Below, piece by piece: positions 52,591 through 62,380 of a stretch of DNA of 64,000 bases. Source of the stretch: Sphingobium nicotianae (GTDB lineage: Bacteria > Pseudomonadota > Alphaproteobacteria > Sphingomonadales > Sphingomonadaceae). A program made the translations under genes and the position numbers. The stretch covers positions 124,001 to 188,000 of the forward strand of contig NZ_JAHGAW010000006.1 in the NCBI RefSeq assembly GCF_018603885.1. Direction: 5' to 3'. The notes under the pieces were generated by a model. It worked only from the letters and a program-made list of their open reading frames with translations, had not been told where the DNA came from and did no database searches. How positions within the stretch are numbered: position 1 is the stretch's first letter; each line of letters starts with the position of its first letter.

Positions 52591-54150
52591 TCAGGCGACC
52601 ATCACTTCGATGAGGGTCGGGCCATTCACCGCATAGGAGTCGGCGAGCGCCTGTTCGAGAGCGGCGACGTCGGAGACTTTGCGGCCGGCCGGGAGGCCAT
52701 GCCCGGTCGCGAGCGCGCAGAAATCGAGGCCGGAAAGGTCCGTGCCCACCACCTGCTGCATGCCGAAGGTCTGGCCGAAGTCGCGCAGCGCCTGATATTT
52801 GCTGTTATTGATGATCACGAAGGTGATCGGGCTGCCGAGCTGGAAGGCAGAGAAGAGCGACTGGATGCCGTACATGGCCGAGCCATCGCCCATGATCGCG
52901 ATCACGCGCTCGTCCGGCCGCGCCAGCGAGACCCCGACCGCCGCCGGCATGCCGTAGCCAAGGCCGCCGCTCGCGGTGGTGTAGAAGCAGTCCGGCCGGT
53001 TGAGGCGCAGATAGGCCTGCATGATCGGACGCGTCGTCGGGGCCTCCTCGACGATGATGGCGTTGGCCGGCAACGTGTCCGCGATGGTCCTTAGCGCGAG
53101 GCGGTCGTCGAGGACGGCGCGGTTCAGCTCGGCGGGGGCAGGGCGGGGCTCAGGCGCGGCGCGGTTGGCCGGCTTGCCCAGCGCGACCAGCGCCTGCGCG
53201 ATCGCGCGCGTATTGCCGAGAATGGCGTTGCCGACCGGGGCCCAGGCGAGCACGCCCGGATTGTCGCCGACCGTCCAGCATTCGGCATCCTCGGGCAGAT
53301 GCGGGCCGAACCCCTCGGCGTGATAGAGATTGAGCGGGCCACCCATCGACAGGATGAAATCATGCCCGCCGAGCATGGCGTTCATCCGCTCCTTGAAGGC
53401 GGGCACGAAGCCGCCGAACAGGGGATGATCCTCGGGGAAGACGTTCCGGCTCGCATAAGGCGCGGTATAGACAGCGGCTTTCTGCTGCTCGGCAAGCGCG
53501 ATCAGCGCCTCCCAGGCGCCGTCGCGCGCCGTGCCGGCGCCGAGCACGAAGGCCGGGCGCTTGGCGCGCGCCAGTGCGGCGGCCAGCTTGGCGATGGCGG
53601 CCGGATCGCCCGGATTGAGCGTCGCGACGCCGCGCGCATCGACCCAGTCGCACTCGACATCCCAGTCGTCGACGGGAACTGAGATGAACACGGGACCGCA
53701 AGGCGGTGTCATCGCCTCATAATAAGCTCGCGCGATCGCGATCGGCACGTCCTGCGCCCGAGCAGGCTCCACGGTCCACTTGACGAAGGGGCGCGGGAAT
53801 TCGGTCGGTCGCTCGGCATGGAGGAAGGGCTCGAACGGCATGATCGAGCGCGCCTGCTGACCGGCGGTGACGATCAACGGGGACTGGTTCTTGTAGGCCG
53901 CGAAGATGTTGCCAAGCGCATGGCCGGTGCCGGCGCTGCTGTGCAGATTGACCATCGCGGCATTGCGGGTGGCGAGCGCATAGCCGTCCGCCATGCCGAC
54001 TACGACCGACTCCTGCAGGCCAAGAATATAGCGGAAATCCTCGGGGAAATCGCGGAACATCGGCAGCTCGGTCGAGCCGGGATTGCCAAAGATGGTTGTG
54101 ATGCCGAGATCCCGCAACAGGCGGATGGTGGCGTCGCGGACTGTGGGCAT
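52591..54150 (-). CDS. Thiamine-diphosphate enzyme, benzoylformate-decarboxylase type
   Basis: A 519-aa ThDP enzyme. Ser26 (in GNPGSTELP), Glu47 (in [12 protein letters not shown]) and His70 (in VNLHSSAG) fall at the same numbers as the active-site residues of benzoylformate decarboxylase. A candidate second His is residue 277 (NLYHAEG). The C-terminal ThDP/Mg motif is MGDGS followed by IINN. It would decarboxylate an aryl-2-oxoacid to an aldehyde. It is divergent from a LysR gene. Other 2-oxoacid decarboxylases or carboligases are possible. Confidence 0.82.
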   Translation of the reverse strand: MPTVRDATIRLLRDLGITTIFGNPGSTELPMFRDFPEDFRYILGLQESVVVGMADGYALATRNAAMVNLHSSAGTGHALGNIFAAYKNQSPLIVTAGQQARSIMPFEPFLHAERPTEFPRPFVKWTVEPARAQDVPIAIARAYYEAMTPPCGPVFISVPVDDWDVECDWVDARGVATLNPGDPAAIAKLAAALARAKRPAFVLGAGTARDGAWEALIALAEQQKAAVYTAPYASRNVFPEDHPLFGGFVPAFKERMNAMLGGHDFILSMGGPLNLYHAEGFGPHLPEDAECWTVGDNPGVLAWAPVGNAILGNTRAIAQALVALGKPANRAAPEPRPAPAELNRAVLDDRLALRTIADTLPANAIIVEEAPTTRPIMQAYLRLNRPDCFYTTASGGLGYGMPAAVGVSLARPDERVIAIMGDGSAMYGIQSLFSAFQLGSPITFVIINNSKYQALRDFGQTFGMQQVVGTDLSGLDFCALATGHGLPAGRKVSDVAALEQALADSYAVNGPTLIEVMVA

Positions 54151-54247
54151 TTGGCTCTCCGGGCATTGAAGCTTGTTGGGGTGACAGGTGGCGCTTTGCA
54201 GTCATTCGGTCTATTGCAAATCTCTCACCAACTCATACTGATTCTGC

Positions 54248-55150
54248 ATGACTTTCGAGCGACACCTTCTCGCCGCTTTTCAAGCCGTGGCGGAACATGG
54301 CACGGTGGGCCGGGCGGCGAAAGCGCTCCATGCCGCTCAGCCGACCATCTCGCGCTACGTGCGCGCGCTGGAGGAGCAATTCGGCCATGCCCTGTTCGAC
54401 CGGGACAGTCGCGGCATGCATCTGACGCCGGCCGGCGCCGACCTGCTGCCGCGCGTCCATCTGCTGCTATACGAAATGGCTGCGGCGCAGGATCTTATGG
54501 ATGCGCATCGCGGGCTCAAGCGCGGCGCGATCCGGATCGGCGGCGTCACCGCGATTTCCCGCGCGGTCTTTCCCGCCGTGCTGGCACGTGTGGCGGAGCG
54601 CGCGCCGGGCCTGCGCGTCGAGGTGATGGTGGCGTCGGAAGATCAGCTCGATCGCGCGCTGGCCAATCGCGACATCGACATCATGTTCGCCACCGATCCG
54701 CCCAGGGAAGTCGAGGCCGTCAGGATCGGCACGCGCGCGTTCAGCGATCGCTGCGCGGTTTTCTGCGGCCGCTCTCATCCCATTTTGGCTGACCGGCCGG
54801 TCAGCGCCGCCCGCGCGCTCCGGGAGCAATGGGCACTGCCCGGCCTCGAGGCGACGCCACGGCGCCAGTTCGAGAGCCTGGTCCGCCAAGCCGGCTTCGA
54901 TCCGCCCAGTGTCGCGCTGGAGACGGATTCGGTGGAACTGATCCTCGCCGTGGTAGCGCGCAGTTCTATCCTGAGCTGGTTCCCCGAACCGCTCCTGCCC
55001 GAGGCGCTTGGCCGGGGCGACATCGTCATCCTGCCTGTTCCGGATCTGGAACTCGCCAGGACCTTCTCCATGTATCGCCGCTCACGAGGGACATTCCCGG
55101 CCAGTGCGCAGATCTTCATCGACGCGCTGGGAGAAGCCGCGCGAGCGTAG
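54248..55150 (+). CDS. LysR-family transcriptional regulator
   Basis: A 300-aa LTTR. The N-terminal helix-turn-helix is LLAAFQAVAEHGTVGRAAKA with HAAQPTISRYVRALEEQFG, followed by the two-lobe substrate domain from residue 90. It is divergent from the decarboxylase-reductase pair with a 97-bp gap, the usual arrangement for a regulator and its target. No unambiguous T-N11-A box could be singled out in the gap. The ligand is probably the 2-oxoacid or its precursor. Confidence 0.92.
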   Translation: MTFERHLLAAFQAVAEHGTVGRAAKALHAAQPTISRYVRALEEQFGHALFDRDSRGMHLTPAGADLLPRVHLLLYEMAAAQDLMDAHRGLKRGAIRIGGVTAISRAVFPAVLARVAERAPGLRVEVMVASEDQLDRALANRDIDIMFATDPPREVEAVRIGTRAFSDRCAVFCGRSHPILADRPVSAARALREQWALPGLEATPRRQFESLVRQAGFDPPSVALETDSVELILAVVARSSILSWFPEPLLPEALGRGDIVILPVPDLELARTFSMYRRSRGTFPASAQIFIDALGEAARA

Positions 55151-55274
55151 CCGGGTGCGCATTGCTCGCGCACCGGGCCGTGAAAACGGCGGCAGAGCGC
55201 TGTTGCCGATCTGCATCAACGCTTGGCCAAGAGCGCCCTTGGCGCTTTTCTCGACGCGCATTGCATCAAAGGTT

Positions 55275-55302
55275 GTTGAGAACTCAACTCATCGCTGATA
55301 AT
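55275..55302 (+). promoter_or_regulatory. Operator GTTGAGAACTCAAC in the second TonB receptor promoter
   Basis: GTTGAG-AA-CTCAAC (55275-55288) has perfect 6-bp arms and overlaps a plausible promoter (TTGTTG 55273-55278, N18, GATAAT 55297-55302). The pattern GTTGA-N4-TCAAC is shared with 63320-63333 next to the MarR gene at 63454. Confidence 0.55.
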
Positions 55303-55389
55303 CGATCGATGACTGGGCCATTCGCGTCACCGCGCGTTGGCTGGCGGACAGCGTCGAGTGAGCGCCGCCGCATGGAGAGGAGAGAGACT

Positions 55390-58275
55390 ATGACGGCACC
55401 CATCGTTCGTTTGCGCAATCTGCAAGTTAGTTCCGGAAGCAGCGCCACCGCCCTCGCGCTTGGCCTGGCGCTCATGGCCAGCCCGGCTCTGGCGCAGGAT
55501 GCCGCTGCCGCCGCAGCCGCGCCACAACAGGCCGAGGCGGCGCCCGAGGAAGCCATCGTCGTCACCGGATCGCGCATCGCGCGCTCGGGTTTCGATCAGC
55601 CGACGCCGGTGACGATGATCAATGCCGAGCAGATGCAACGGCAGGCTGTGACCAATATTTCCCAGTCGCTCAACGATTTGCCATCGTTCCGCCCGCAGTC
55701 CACACCGGCGACGACCGCGATTTTCGTGAGCAACCTCGGCGCCGCGACGGCCGATCTGCGGGGGCTAGGGGCCAATCGTACGCTCGTTTTGATCGATGGC
55801 CGGCGGGTCGTTCCGGCGACTGTTGCGGGCGGTTCCTTCACGCCTGGCGGTACCGTCGATCTTAACCTCATCCCGACATCGCTCGTGCAGCGGGCCGAAG
55901 TCGTCACCGGCGGCGCATCTGCCGCCTATGGCTCGGATGCCGTTGCGGGCGTGGTCAACCTGATCCTCGACACCAAGTTCAGCGGGATCAGGGGCTCGGC
56001 GCAATATGGGCTGGCCGAAGCCGGCGACAATAAGGAATATCAGCTCTCCCTTGCGGTGGGCACGGGGTTTGCCGACAGCCGCGGCCATATCGTCGTGGGC
56101 GCGGAATATTCTGACAGCAAGGGCGTCGGCGACTGCTACACGCGCGACTGGTGTGCTGCAGGTTCAGGGACGATCAGCAATCCGCTGGTTTCAGGCAGCA
56201 CGACGCAGCGCGTCGCCGCCGGCCAGCCGGCCACAATATTCCTGCCCAACCCACGCACGGCCACGGCTTCCATGGCTGGTCTCATCACCGCCGGCCCACT
56301 GCGCGGGACTGAATTCAACACTAGCGGCACGACCTTCGCCCATAATTATGGCACATTCTACAATGCCGGGCTGTTCCAGAGCGGCGGTGGCGATCCGGTC
56401 ATGGCCTATTATGAGAATTTCCCGATCGTATCGCCGACCGAGCGCCTCAACATTTTCGGTCATGGCGAATTTGAGCTTGGCGACGCTGTAACATTGTTCG
56501 CCGAAGGCTCCTACGGTCGGGTCCATGGCACGATCATCGGCGCCCAGCGACGCGATACGGCAATCACCATCAGGCGGGACAACGCCTTCCTGCCCACGAC
56601 GGTCGCCACCAGAATGGATAGCCTCGGGCTCACGAGCTTCAACATGGGGCGCATCTGGGACGACATCGGCCCCCAGGTTGGCACCGTGACACGCTCGACG
56701 AGCCGCGCCGTGTTCGGAGCCAAGATCCGCATGTGGGGCGACTGGACGATGGATGCCTATTATCAATATGGGCAGACCAATTATCACCAGATCGGCCGCA
56801 ACACGACGATCACGCCGCGCATGACCTTCGCGCTGGATTCGGTTCTGGTAAACGGTGTCGCGACCTGCCGCGGCGTGCGGGATAATGTCGCTGCTGCCGC
56901 CGGCTGCCAGCCGCTCAACCCGTTCGGCAATGGCAGCGTCCAGACGACGCCGGCTGGCGTAGCCTACGTCACCGGCACGGCGACGCAGGACTCGAAGCTG
57001 ACCCAGAATGTGGTTTCGGCCGCCGGACAGGGAACGCTGTTCCAGGGCTGGGCGGGGCCGATCAAGCTGGCCACGGGTCTTGAGTTCCGCCAGGATATCG
57101 CGCGCGGCACGGCCGATCCAATCTCGACCGCCCTGCAGTTCTACACCAGCCCCGGCGCCGCGATCAGCGGCAAGGTGGATGTGTTCGAAGCCTTTGGAGA
57201 ACTGAGCGTGCCCTTGTTCAAGGGCGCGGAGCTCAATGGTGCGTTGCGGACCACTGATTATTCGACGACAGGTGCGGTGACCACCTGGAAGATTGGTGCA
57301 GATTATGCGCCGCTGCCCTGGCTCCGCTTGCGTGGCACACGCTCGCGCGACATTCGTGCACCCAGCATTTTCGAGCTTTATGGCCCGCGCTCGACGTCGT
57401 TCCAGACCGTGATTCCGGCGACCAGCCCCGGCGGGCAGGTGCTCGCCTCCGTCCTGCTGGGCGGCAATGACAAGCTGGTGCCGGAAGTGGCGGATACCTG
57501 GACGGTCGGCGTGGTGTTGCAGCCCGACTTCGGGTCGGCGGGACGTCCGCGCCTCTCCGTCGATTATTACGATATTCAGCTCAACAATGCCGTCTCTCAG
57601 CTGGGAGCGCAGGTCATTGCCGATGGCTGCGAGAAGAACAAAAATCCCGAATTGTGCGCGCTCGTCACTTATGACGGGACCGGCAAGATCGCCCAGATCG
57701 TCAATCTCAACATCAACCTGGGCAGCCTGATCACGCGCGGATGGGACGTCGAGGCGTCCTACACCCTGCCGATGACGGTGTTTGGCGGCCAGATCAGCTG
57801 GCGCGGGCTGGCCACGATCGTCGACGATCTTATCACCGTGTCGGCGAGCGGCACGGTGGACCGGGCTGGCATGAACGGCGCGCCGACCTCCCAGCCGTCC
57901 GGCGTGCCGCGCTACATCATCAACAGCTATCTGACCTATACGTCCGACCGGGTCACGGCGCAGGTCCAGGTCCGGCACCTGTCGGGCGGCATCTACAATG
58001 TCACCTCGATCGGGCCGGGGCAGGCTGGCTATGATCCCGCGCTCGCCAACAGCGTAAACGACAATCTGATCGGCAGCGCTACCTATGTGAACCTCAATGC
58101 GAGCGTAGCGGTCTGGAAGAAGGATGATCGCAAGCTCGAGATTTTCGGCGCGGTCAGCAATCTTCTCGACAGGGATCCGGCGAACAATACCCCATCGAGC
58201 TTCGGCCCGGCCAACAACGTCCTGTATGACGTGATCGGCCGCAGCTATCGCGTCGGCGCGCGGTTCAAGTTCTGA
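55390..58275 (+). CDS. TonB-dependent outer-membrane receptor
   Basis: A 961-aa receptor. It has a signal peptide (ATALALGLALMASPALAQ), an Ala-rich linker, TonB-box-like EAIVVTGSRI, a plug domain with RGLGANRTLVLIDGRRVVP and GGASAAYGSDAVAGVVNLIL, and a barrel ending VGARFKF with terminal Phe. It belongs to the sphingomonad 'GSRI / LIDGRR' receptor group that often imports plant-derived or oligomeric substrates. ATG 55390 follows GGAGAGGAG; much longer in-frame openings overlap the LysR gene. It is upstream of a CocE-type hydrolase. Confidence 0.93.
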   Translation: MTAPIVRLRNLQVSSGSSATALALGLALMASPALAQDAAAAAAAPQQAEAAPEEAIVVTGSRIARSGFDQPTPVTMINAEQMQRQAVTNISQSLNDLPSFRPQSTPATTAIFVSNLGAATADLRGLGANRTLVLIDGRRVVPATVAGGSFTPGGTVDLNLIPTSLVQRAEVVTGGASAAYGSDAVAGVVNLILDTKFSGIRGSAQYGLAEAGDNKEYQLSLAVGTGFADSRGHIVVGAEYSDSKGVGDCYTRDWCAAGSGTISNPLVSGSTTQRVAAGQPATIFLPNPRTATASMAGLITAGPLRGTEFNTSGTTFAHNYGTFYNAGLFQSGGGDPVMAYYENFPIVSPTERLNIFGHGEFELGDAVTLFAEGSYGRVHGTIIGAQRRDTAITIRRDNAFLPTTVATRMDSLGLTSFNMGRIWDDIGPQVGTVTRSTSRAVFGAKIRMWGDWTMDAYYQYGQTNYHQIGRNTTITPRMTFALDSVLVNGVATCRGVRDNVAAAAGCQPLNPFGNGSVQTTPAGVAYVTGTATQDSKLTQNVVSAAGQGTLFQGWAGPIKLATGLEFRQDIARGTADPISTALQFYTSPGAAISGKVDVFEAFGELSVPLFKGAELNGALRTTDYSTTGAVTTWKIGADYAPLPWLRLRGTRSRDIRAPSIFELYGPRSTSFQTVIPATSPGGQVLASVLLGGNDKLVPEVADTWTVGVVLQPDFGSAGRPRLSVDYYDIQLNNAVSQLGAQVIADGCEKNKNPELCALVTYDGTGKIAQIVNLNINLGSLITRGWDVEASYTLPMTVFGGQISWRGLATIVDDLITVSASGTVDRAGMNGAPTSQPSGVPRYIINSYLTYTSDRVTAQVQVRHLSGGIYNVTSIGPGQAGYDPALANSVNDNLIGSATYVNLNASVAVWKKDDRKLEIFGAVSNLLDRDPANNTPSSFGPANNVLYDVIGRSYRVGARFKF

Positions 58276-58296
58276 GCAACAGGACGTCCCAAATTA

Positions 58297-58320
58297 CCCC
58301 CTCCCTTTCAAGGGAGGGGG
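58297..58320. terminator. Hairpin after the second TonB receptor
   Basis: A perfect 10-bp stem CCCCCTCCCT / AGGGAGGGGG with a TTCA loop lies 21 bp after the receptor stop. No T-run follows, so it may be a REP-type stem rather than a strong terminator. A second GC-rich stem (CCTCCCCTGAGGGGAGG, 58375-58391) follows before the next gene. Confidence 0.5.
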
Positions 58321-58412
58321 TCGGGCGTGGGTGTCGCGCAGCGTCAATCGCAGCGTTGCAGCTCCACCCCAACGCCTCCCCTGAGGGGAGGACTAGATTA
58401 TAGGAGAGGCTT

Positions 58413-60089
58413 ATGAGCAGCACCACAGGCTTCACGCTGATCATGAAGAACGGTGTCGATCCCGCGACCGCGCCGGGCAAGCCGCCTTTGCCGCCGCGCG
58501 AGCATCAGCAATGGGTCGATGACGGACTGCTCATCGATCGCAACATCGAAGTCACGTTGCGCGACGGCGTGCCCATCCTGATCGACCTCTATCGCCCGGC
58601 GAATGCGCCCGACGGGCCGATGCCGGTGCTGCTTGGCTGGAGTCCCTACGGCAAGCATGGCATGTCCGACACGCTCTTTCCGCCGCATTCGGGCGTAGAG
58701 GCGGGCTGGATGTCGCGTTTCACCGCCTTTGAGGCAGCCGACCCGGCTTACTGGTGCGCGCACGGCTATGCGGTGTGCAACGCAGACTCGCGCGGCATGT
58801 GGCTCAGCGAAGGCGACGTACGTCACAACGGCATCGGCGAGGGCGAGGATTGCTATGACCTGATCGAGTGGCTCGGCGTCCAGCCCTGGTGCAATGGCAA
58901 GGTCGGGATGACCGGCGTCTCCTATCTCGCTGCGATCCAGTATCTGGTCGCGCAATTGAAGCCGCCGCATCTCGCGGCGATCAATCCCTGGGAGGGCTTT
59001 TCCGACTGGTATCGCGAGTTCGCCTATCATGGCGGTATTCGCGAGACCGGTTTCGTGCCGCGCGGGACGGGCAATCTGCGCTTCTCCAATGGGCACTACG
59101 AGGACACGAACGCGAACGTGCAGGCGCATCCGCTGTATGACGATTATTGGGCAAGCAAGGAGGTCGATCTTGCGGCTATCGACGTGCCGGCCTTCGTGGT
59201 CGCGAGCTGGTCCGATCATGGACTGCACACGCGCGGAACGATTGAGGCGTTCCGGCACATGTCGTCCCGGCAGAAATGGCTGTTGGTCCACGGCCAGAAG
59301 AAATGGGCGCATTTCTATGATCCCAAGAACCGCGAGCTGGCACGGGCTTTCTTCGATCAGTTCCTGAAGGGCGAGGCGCAGGGTGTCGAGCAGTGGCCGC
59401 CTGTCCAGATCGAAGTGCGCGAGAGTGCGCGCATTCATCCGCTGCGGGCGGAGCGCGAATGGCCCCTGGCGCGGACGCGCTACGAGCCGCTCTATCTGGA
59501 TGCAGCGACTGGAGCCCTGTCCCAGCAACCGGTTGAACAGGCGGGGCAGGTCGCCTATGATCCGATCGACGAAGCGGGCGAAGCGCGGTTCGACTATCGC
59601 TTCACGGCCGATACCGAGATTACGGGTTATATGAAGCTGCGCCTGTGGGTCGAGGCGCAGGGCGCGGACGACATGGACCTGTTCGTCGCGATCCAGAAGA
59701 TCGATGTGGCCGGAAATCCCGTCGGCATGACCTTCTATGCCTTTTACGAAAATGGCCCGGTCGCGTTAGGCTGGCTGCGGGCCAGCCATCGTGCACTCGA
59801 CGAGACGCGCTCGACGCCCTGGCAGCCGGTGCACAGCCATCTGGAGGAGCAGCGGCTGGAACCTGGCGTTCCTGTGCCGGTCGACATCGAGATCTGGCCG
59901 TCATCCACCCTGTTCCGCGCTGGCGAGACGCTGCGCCTGGTGGTGAAAGGCATGGACATTTATCGCGACGCGCTGCCGATGCTGCCGTTCGCGCGGCATG
60001 AGGAGCTGCGCAACGCTGGAACACACGTGATCCACGCGGGCGGGATCTACGACAGCCACCTGCTGCTGCCGGTCGTCCCGGCCACCTGA
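58413..60089 (+). CDS. CocE/NonD-family (S15) hydrolase
   Basis: A 558-aa protein. The alpha/beta-hydrolase domain has nucleophile Ser in GMTGVSYLAA, Asp in VASWSDHGLHT and His in HGQKKWAHF. A C-terminal jelly-roll domain (from about residue 370) is typical of X-Pro dipeptidyl peptidase S15 and cocaine-esterase relatives. It cleaves esters or amides. No signal peptide is seen. It is downstream of the TonB receptor, so it may process the imported compound. It overlaps the convergent glycosyltransferase gene by 43 bp. Confidence 0.88.
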   Translation: MSSTTGFTLIMKNGVDPATAPGKPPLPPREHQQWVDDGLLIDRNIEVTLRDGVPILIDLYRPANAPDGPMPVLLGWSPYGKHGMSDTLFPPHSGVEAGWMSRFTAFEAADPAYWCAHGYAVCNADSRGMWLSEGDVRHNGIGEGEDCYDLIEWLGVQPWCNGKVGMTGVSYLAAIQYLVAQLKPPHLAAINPWEGFSDWYREFAYHGGIRETGFVPRGTGNLRFSNGHYEDTNANVQAHPLYDDYWASKEVDLAAIDVPAFVVASWSDHGLHTRGTIEAFRHMSSRQKWLLVHGQKKWAHFYDPKNRELARAFFDQFLKGEAQGVEQWPPVQIEVRESARIHPLRAEREWPLARTRYEPLYLDAATGALSQQPVEQAGQVAYDPIDEAGEARFDYRFTADTEITGYMKLRLWVEAQGADDMDLFVAIQKIDVAGNPVGMTFYAFYENGPVALGWLRASHRALDETRSTPWQPVHSHLEEQRLEPGVPVPVDIEIWPSSTLFRAGETLRLVVKGMDIYRDALPMLPFARHEELRNAGTHVIHAGGIYDSHLLLPVVPAT

Positions 60090-61393
60090 AGTTCCGGTCT
60101 TATCACATGGCACTGCTCGGTCGCCAGCATAGCCTCGATAGCGGCCGCGGCGGTCGAGGGGCCGTCTTCCGCGCCGATCGACGCGGCAAGGGCTGCAGCC
60201 TTCTCGCTGATCCCGCGATCGCGCAGCAGGGCGAGGAGGGCCGGTGCCGCGATGCGCTCGCGGAAGCGGGCAGCCTTGATCGTGGCGCCGACGCCCAGGC
60301 CGGCGATCCGGTGCGCGTGATCGAACTGGTCGCCCATGTGCGGCACCACCATCTGTGGCTTGCCGGCACGCAGGGCCTGCCCCACCGTTCCGATGCCGCC
60401 ATGGTGGACGATCGCGGCGCAATGCGGGAAGAGCTGCGCGTGCGGCGCGTAGGCGCAACGGAAGATCACGCAGTCGCTGGTCGCGGGCTCGGCCTTGCCG
60501 GTCAAGAGGATGGCGCGCATGCCGATCGCGCGAGCGACCTTCTCGGCCTCGTCATAGAAGCGTCCCGCCGCATGGATCGCCAGCGTGCCGAGTGAAAACA
60601 CCAGCGGCGGCGGTCCTGCCGCGAGAAATTCGGCGAGGCGCTGATCGAGATGCTCGTCCGACGAGCGATCGCCATCGAACCAGGGGAAGCCGACCAGCTG
60701 CGTATTGGGCGCCGCATCAAGCGGCAGCGGCGCGAAATATCTGGAATAGAGGCCGAGCGTGAGGCCGGTCAGCGGGCTGGCCTTGAGGGGCGCCTTGCCG
60801 CTGCGGCCAAGGCCATGCGAGGCGCGCGCCGAACTGATCTTGCGGCCATAGGAAATCCGCATCGCGCCATGCAGGCTGGCATAGACGAGGCGATTCCATC
60901 CCGCACCCACGGTGCCGACCGGGCAGCGCTTCATCATCGCGAAGTCGCGCGTGTTGGGCGGATCGAGTGCGGAGAGCAGCGCCATCGGCTGCAACACTGC
61001 CGACACCAGGGGGACGCCGCATTTCTCGGCGGCGATCGGGGCACCAAGGGCGAACGGCGAAGCGACGATCGCCGCCGCACCCTCCGTCAGCTCGGTCAGC
61101 CGGGCGGCGCTGGAGGAAAGGTCCGGCAGGATTACTTCTTCGAACATGTAGCGCTGGTTGCTGATGATCCGGTGCGCCGCGTCACTCCGCTCGGCGCCCA
61201 TGCGCGCGCAAATTTCGTCGAAGCTCGGCAGGATCGCAACGGCCTCAATGTCCGTCGCCAGCGCCTTTTTAACATGGTCGGCGGGGCATCCCAGGATCGG
61301 ACGGAATCCGCGCGCCTGCAGCGCCTTTGCCACCGCCAGGAAGGGATGGAGATCACCCAATGTGCCAATGGTTGCGAGGACGATCTTGCGCAT
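60047..61393 (-). CDS. Glycosyltransferase (GT1/GT28-like, UDP-sugar dependent)
   Basis: A 448-aa GT-B protein. It has N-terminal VLATIGTLGDLHPFLAVAKA and C-terminal donor site HHGGIGTVGQALRAGKP followed by PHMGDQFDHA, the motif of macrolide and flavonoid-type glucosyltransferases. It would glycosylate a small hydrophobic acceptor, perhaps for detoxification. The last 14 codons overlap the convergent hydrolase gene. Start ATG 61393 is near the only reasonable N-terminus. Confidence 0.87.
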   Translation of the reverse strand: MRKIVLATIGTLGDLHPFLAVAKALQARGFRPILGCPADHVKKALATDIEAVAILPSFDEICARMGAERSDAAHRIISNQRYMFEEVILPDLSSSAARLTELTEGAAAIVASPFALGAPIAAEKCGVPLVSAVLQPMALLSALDPPNTRDFAMMKRCPVGTVGAGWNRLVYASLHGAMRISYGRKISSARASHGLGRSGKAPLKASPLTGLTLGLYSRYFAPLPLDAAPNTQLVGFPWFDGDRSSDEHLDQRLAEFLAAGPPPLVFSLGTLAIHAAGRFYDEAEKVARAIGMRAILLTGKAEPATSDCVIFRCAYAPHAQLFPHCAAIVHHGGIGTVGQALRAGKPQMVVPHMGDQFDHAHRIAGLGVGATIKAARFRERIAAPALLALLRDRGISEKAAALAASIGAEDGPSTAAAAIEAMLATEQCHVIRPELQVAGTTGSSRWLS

Positions 61394-61495
61394 CGCGCTC
61401 GCTATAGCGGACCGTACGCGGCGTGCGATATACGGGGTGTGCTTTTTTTGACGGGCGTCATACCGGTCCTGTGCCGAAATGAACGCCGCGCGGCG

Positions 61496-61696
61496 CTATT
61501 CCAGCAGATCCTGCAACTTGGTGATCAGCGCCTGGATGCGCTGCGCCGCCTCGGTGAAGGTGGCGACGTCGGCGCGATTGCCATTGCCGCGCGCTTCCTT
61601 GGCCGATTCGACATAGCCTTCCAGGTCGGCTTCGAGCGCATCGACAAGAATTTCGACCTCATCTTCGGTCAGCGAGAGTTTGATTGCCTTGGCCAT
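61496..61696 (-). CDS. Small hypothetical protein
   Basis: A 66-aa acidic helical protein: MAKAIKLSLTEDEVEILVDA, and a C-terminal helix AQRIQALITKLQDLLE with coiled-coil-like spacing. ATG 61696 has GGAG 7 bp upstream; a start at 61708 is also open. It has no recognised family. Its position between the glycosyltransferase and DUF3237 genes gives no functional clue. Confidence 0.6.
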   Translation of the reverse strand: MAKAIKLSLTEDEVEILVDALEADLEGYVESAKEARGNGNRADVATFTEAAQRIQALITKLQDLLE

Positions 61697-61768
61697 GAGT
61701 GTCTCCATCCATGAAGTGCGGTCCCCCTAGGGACCACACGAGACCGGCGCAACCGACATTCTGCTCTC

Positions 61769-62257
61769 TCAGTCGATCTCGGACTTGAGCGCATAATAAG
61801 AGAAGATGGAATGATCCGGATCGGTGCGGCGATGGCCCACGCCGACGATGAGCGTGCGGCTCATCCAGTCGTGCGGTCCCTCGGGCACGGTGAAGGTCGG
61901 CGAGAAACAGAAATAAGCCGGCTGGCGTACACCGTGAACCAGCTTGCCTTCGCCCGGCTTGGAGGGGACGAGATAGCCATTATTGTTGATGTAGATCTTG
62001 GTGCCGTCGTCCGCTTCCAGCAGATAATGCGAGTTGACCACGACCACGCCGTCGCCGCGCACATGTGCGAAATCGGCGCCGCTGTCGGGCACCACCTTGC
62101 CCGAGAGGCGCGGGCCATAGATGGTGCCGCCCGAGCAGGGCGTATAGCCCTGATGCCCGCCGCCCGGCAGCGGCCCGAAGATGCAGCGCTCGGGACGGAA
62201 CTCAACGCGCATCTCGAAGACATAGTCCAGATGAGCGGGGACTTGGGGGGCGTTCAT
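61769..62257 (-). CDS. DUF3237-family protein
   Basis: A 162-aa beta-barrel protein of the DUF3237 family: MRVEFRPERCIFGPLPGG, YGPRLSGKVVPDSGADFAHV, NSHYLLEADDGTKIYINNNG, VPEGPHDWMSRTLIVGVG. Members occur widely in aromatic and terpenoid catabolic clusters, with no firm reaction known to me. ATG 62257 follows AAGGA. It is a paralogue of the 62381 gene, separated by a REP-like element. Confidence 0.8.
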   Translation of the reverse strand: MNAPQVPAHLDYVFEMRVEFRPERCIFGPLPGGGHQGYTPCSGGTIYGPRLSGKVVPDSGADFAHVRGDGVVVVNSHYLLEADDGTKIYINNNGYLVPSKPGEGKLVHGVRQPAYFCFSPTFTVPEGPHDWMSRTLIVGVGHRRTDPDHSIFSYYALKSEID

Positions 62258-62276
62258 GTCTTTCGTCCTTTTTTCC

Positions 62277-62357
62277 GTCATTCCCCCGAACGAGGGAATC
62301 CAGGATAGCGAAGGGTTGCCCTATCCGGGCCTGGATTCCCGCATTCGCGGGAATGAC
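62277..62357. repeat. REP-like imperfect inverted repeat
   Basis: The element begins GTCATTCCC and ends GGGAATGAC, with matching internal CCTGGATTCCC / GGGAATCCAGG segments around a central hairpin. It lies between the two DUF3237 genes on the minus strand. No coding content. Confidence 0.75.
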
Positions 62358-62380
62358 GAGAGGGTTGGGTGAGGCGAGTC

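Noticed and set aside
4261..62357. REP-like repeats as CRISPR arrays or insertion sequences
   Set aside because: Each is a single inverted pair without regularly spaced units, transposase genes or target duplications.
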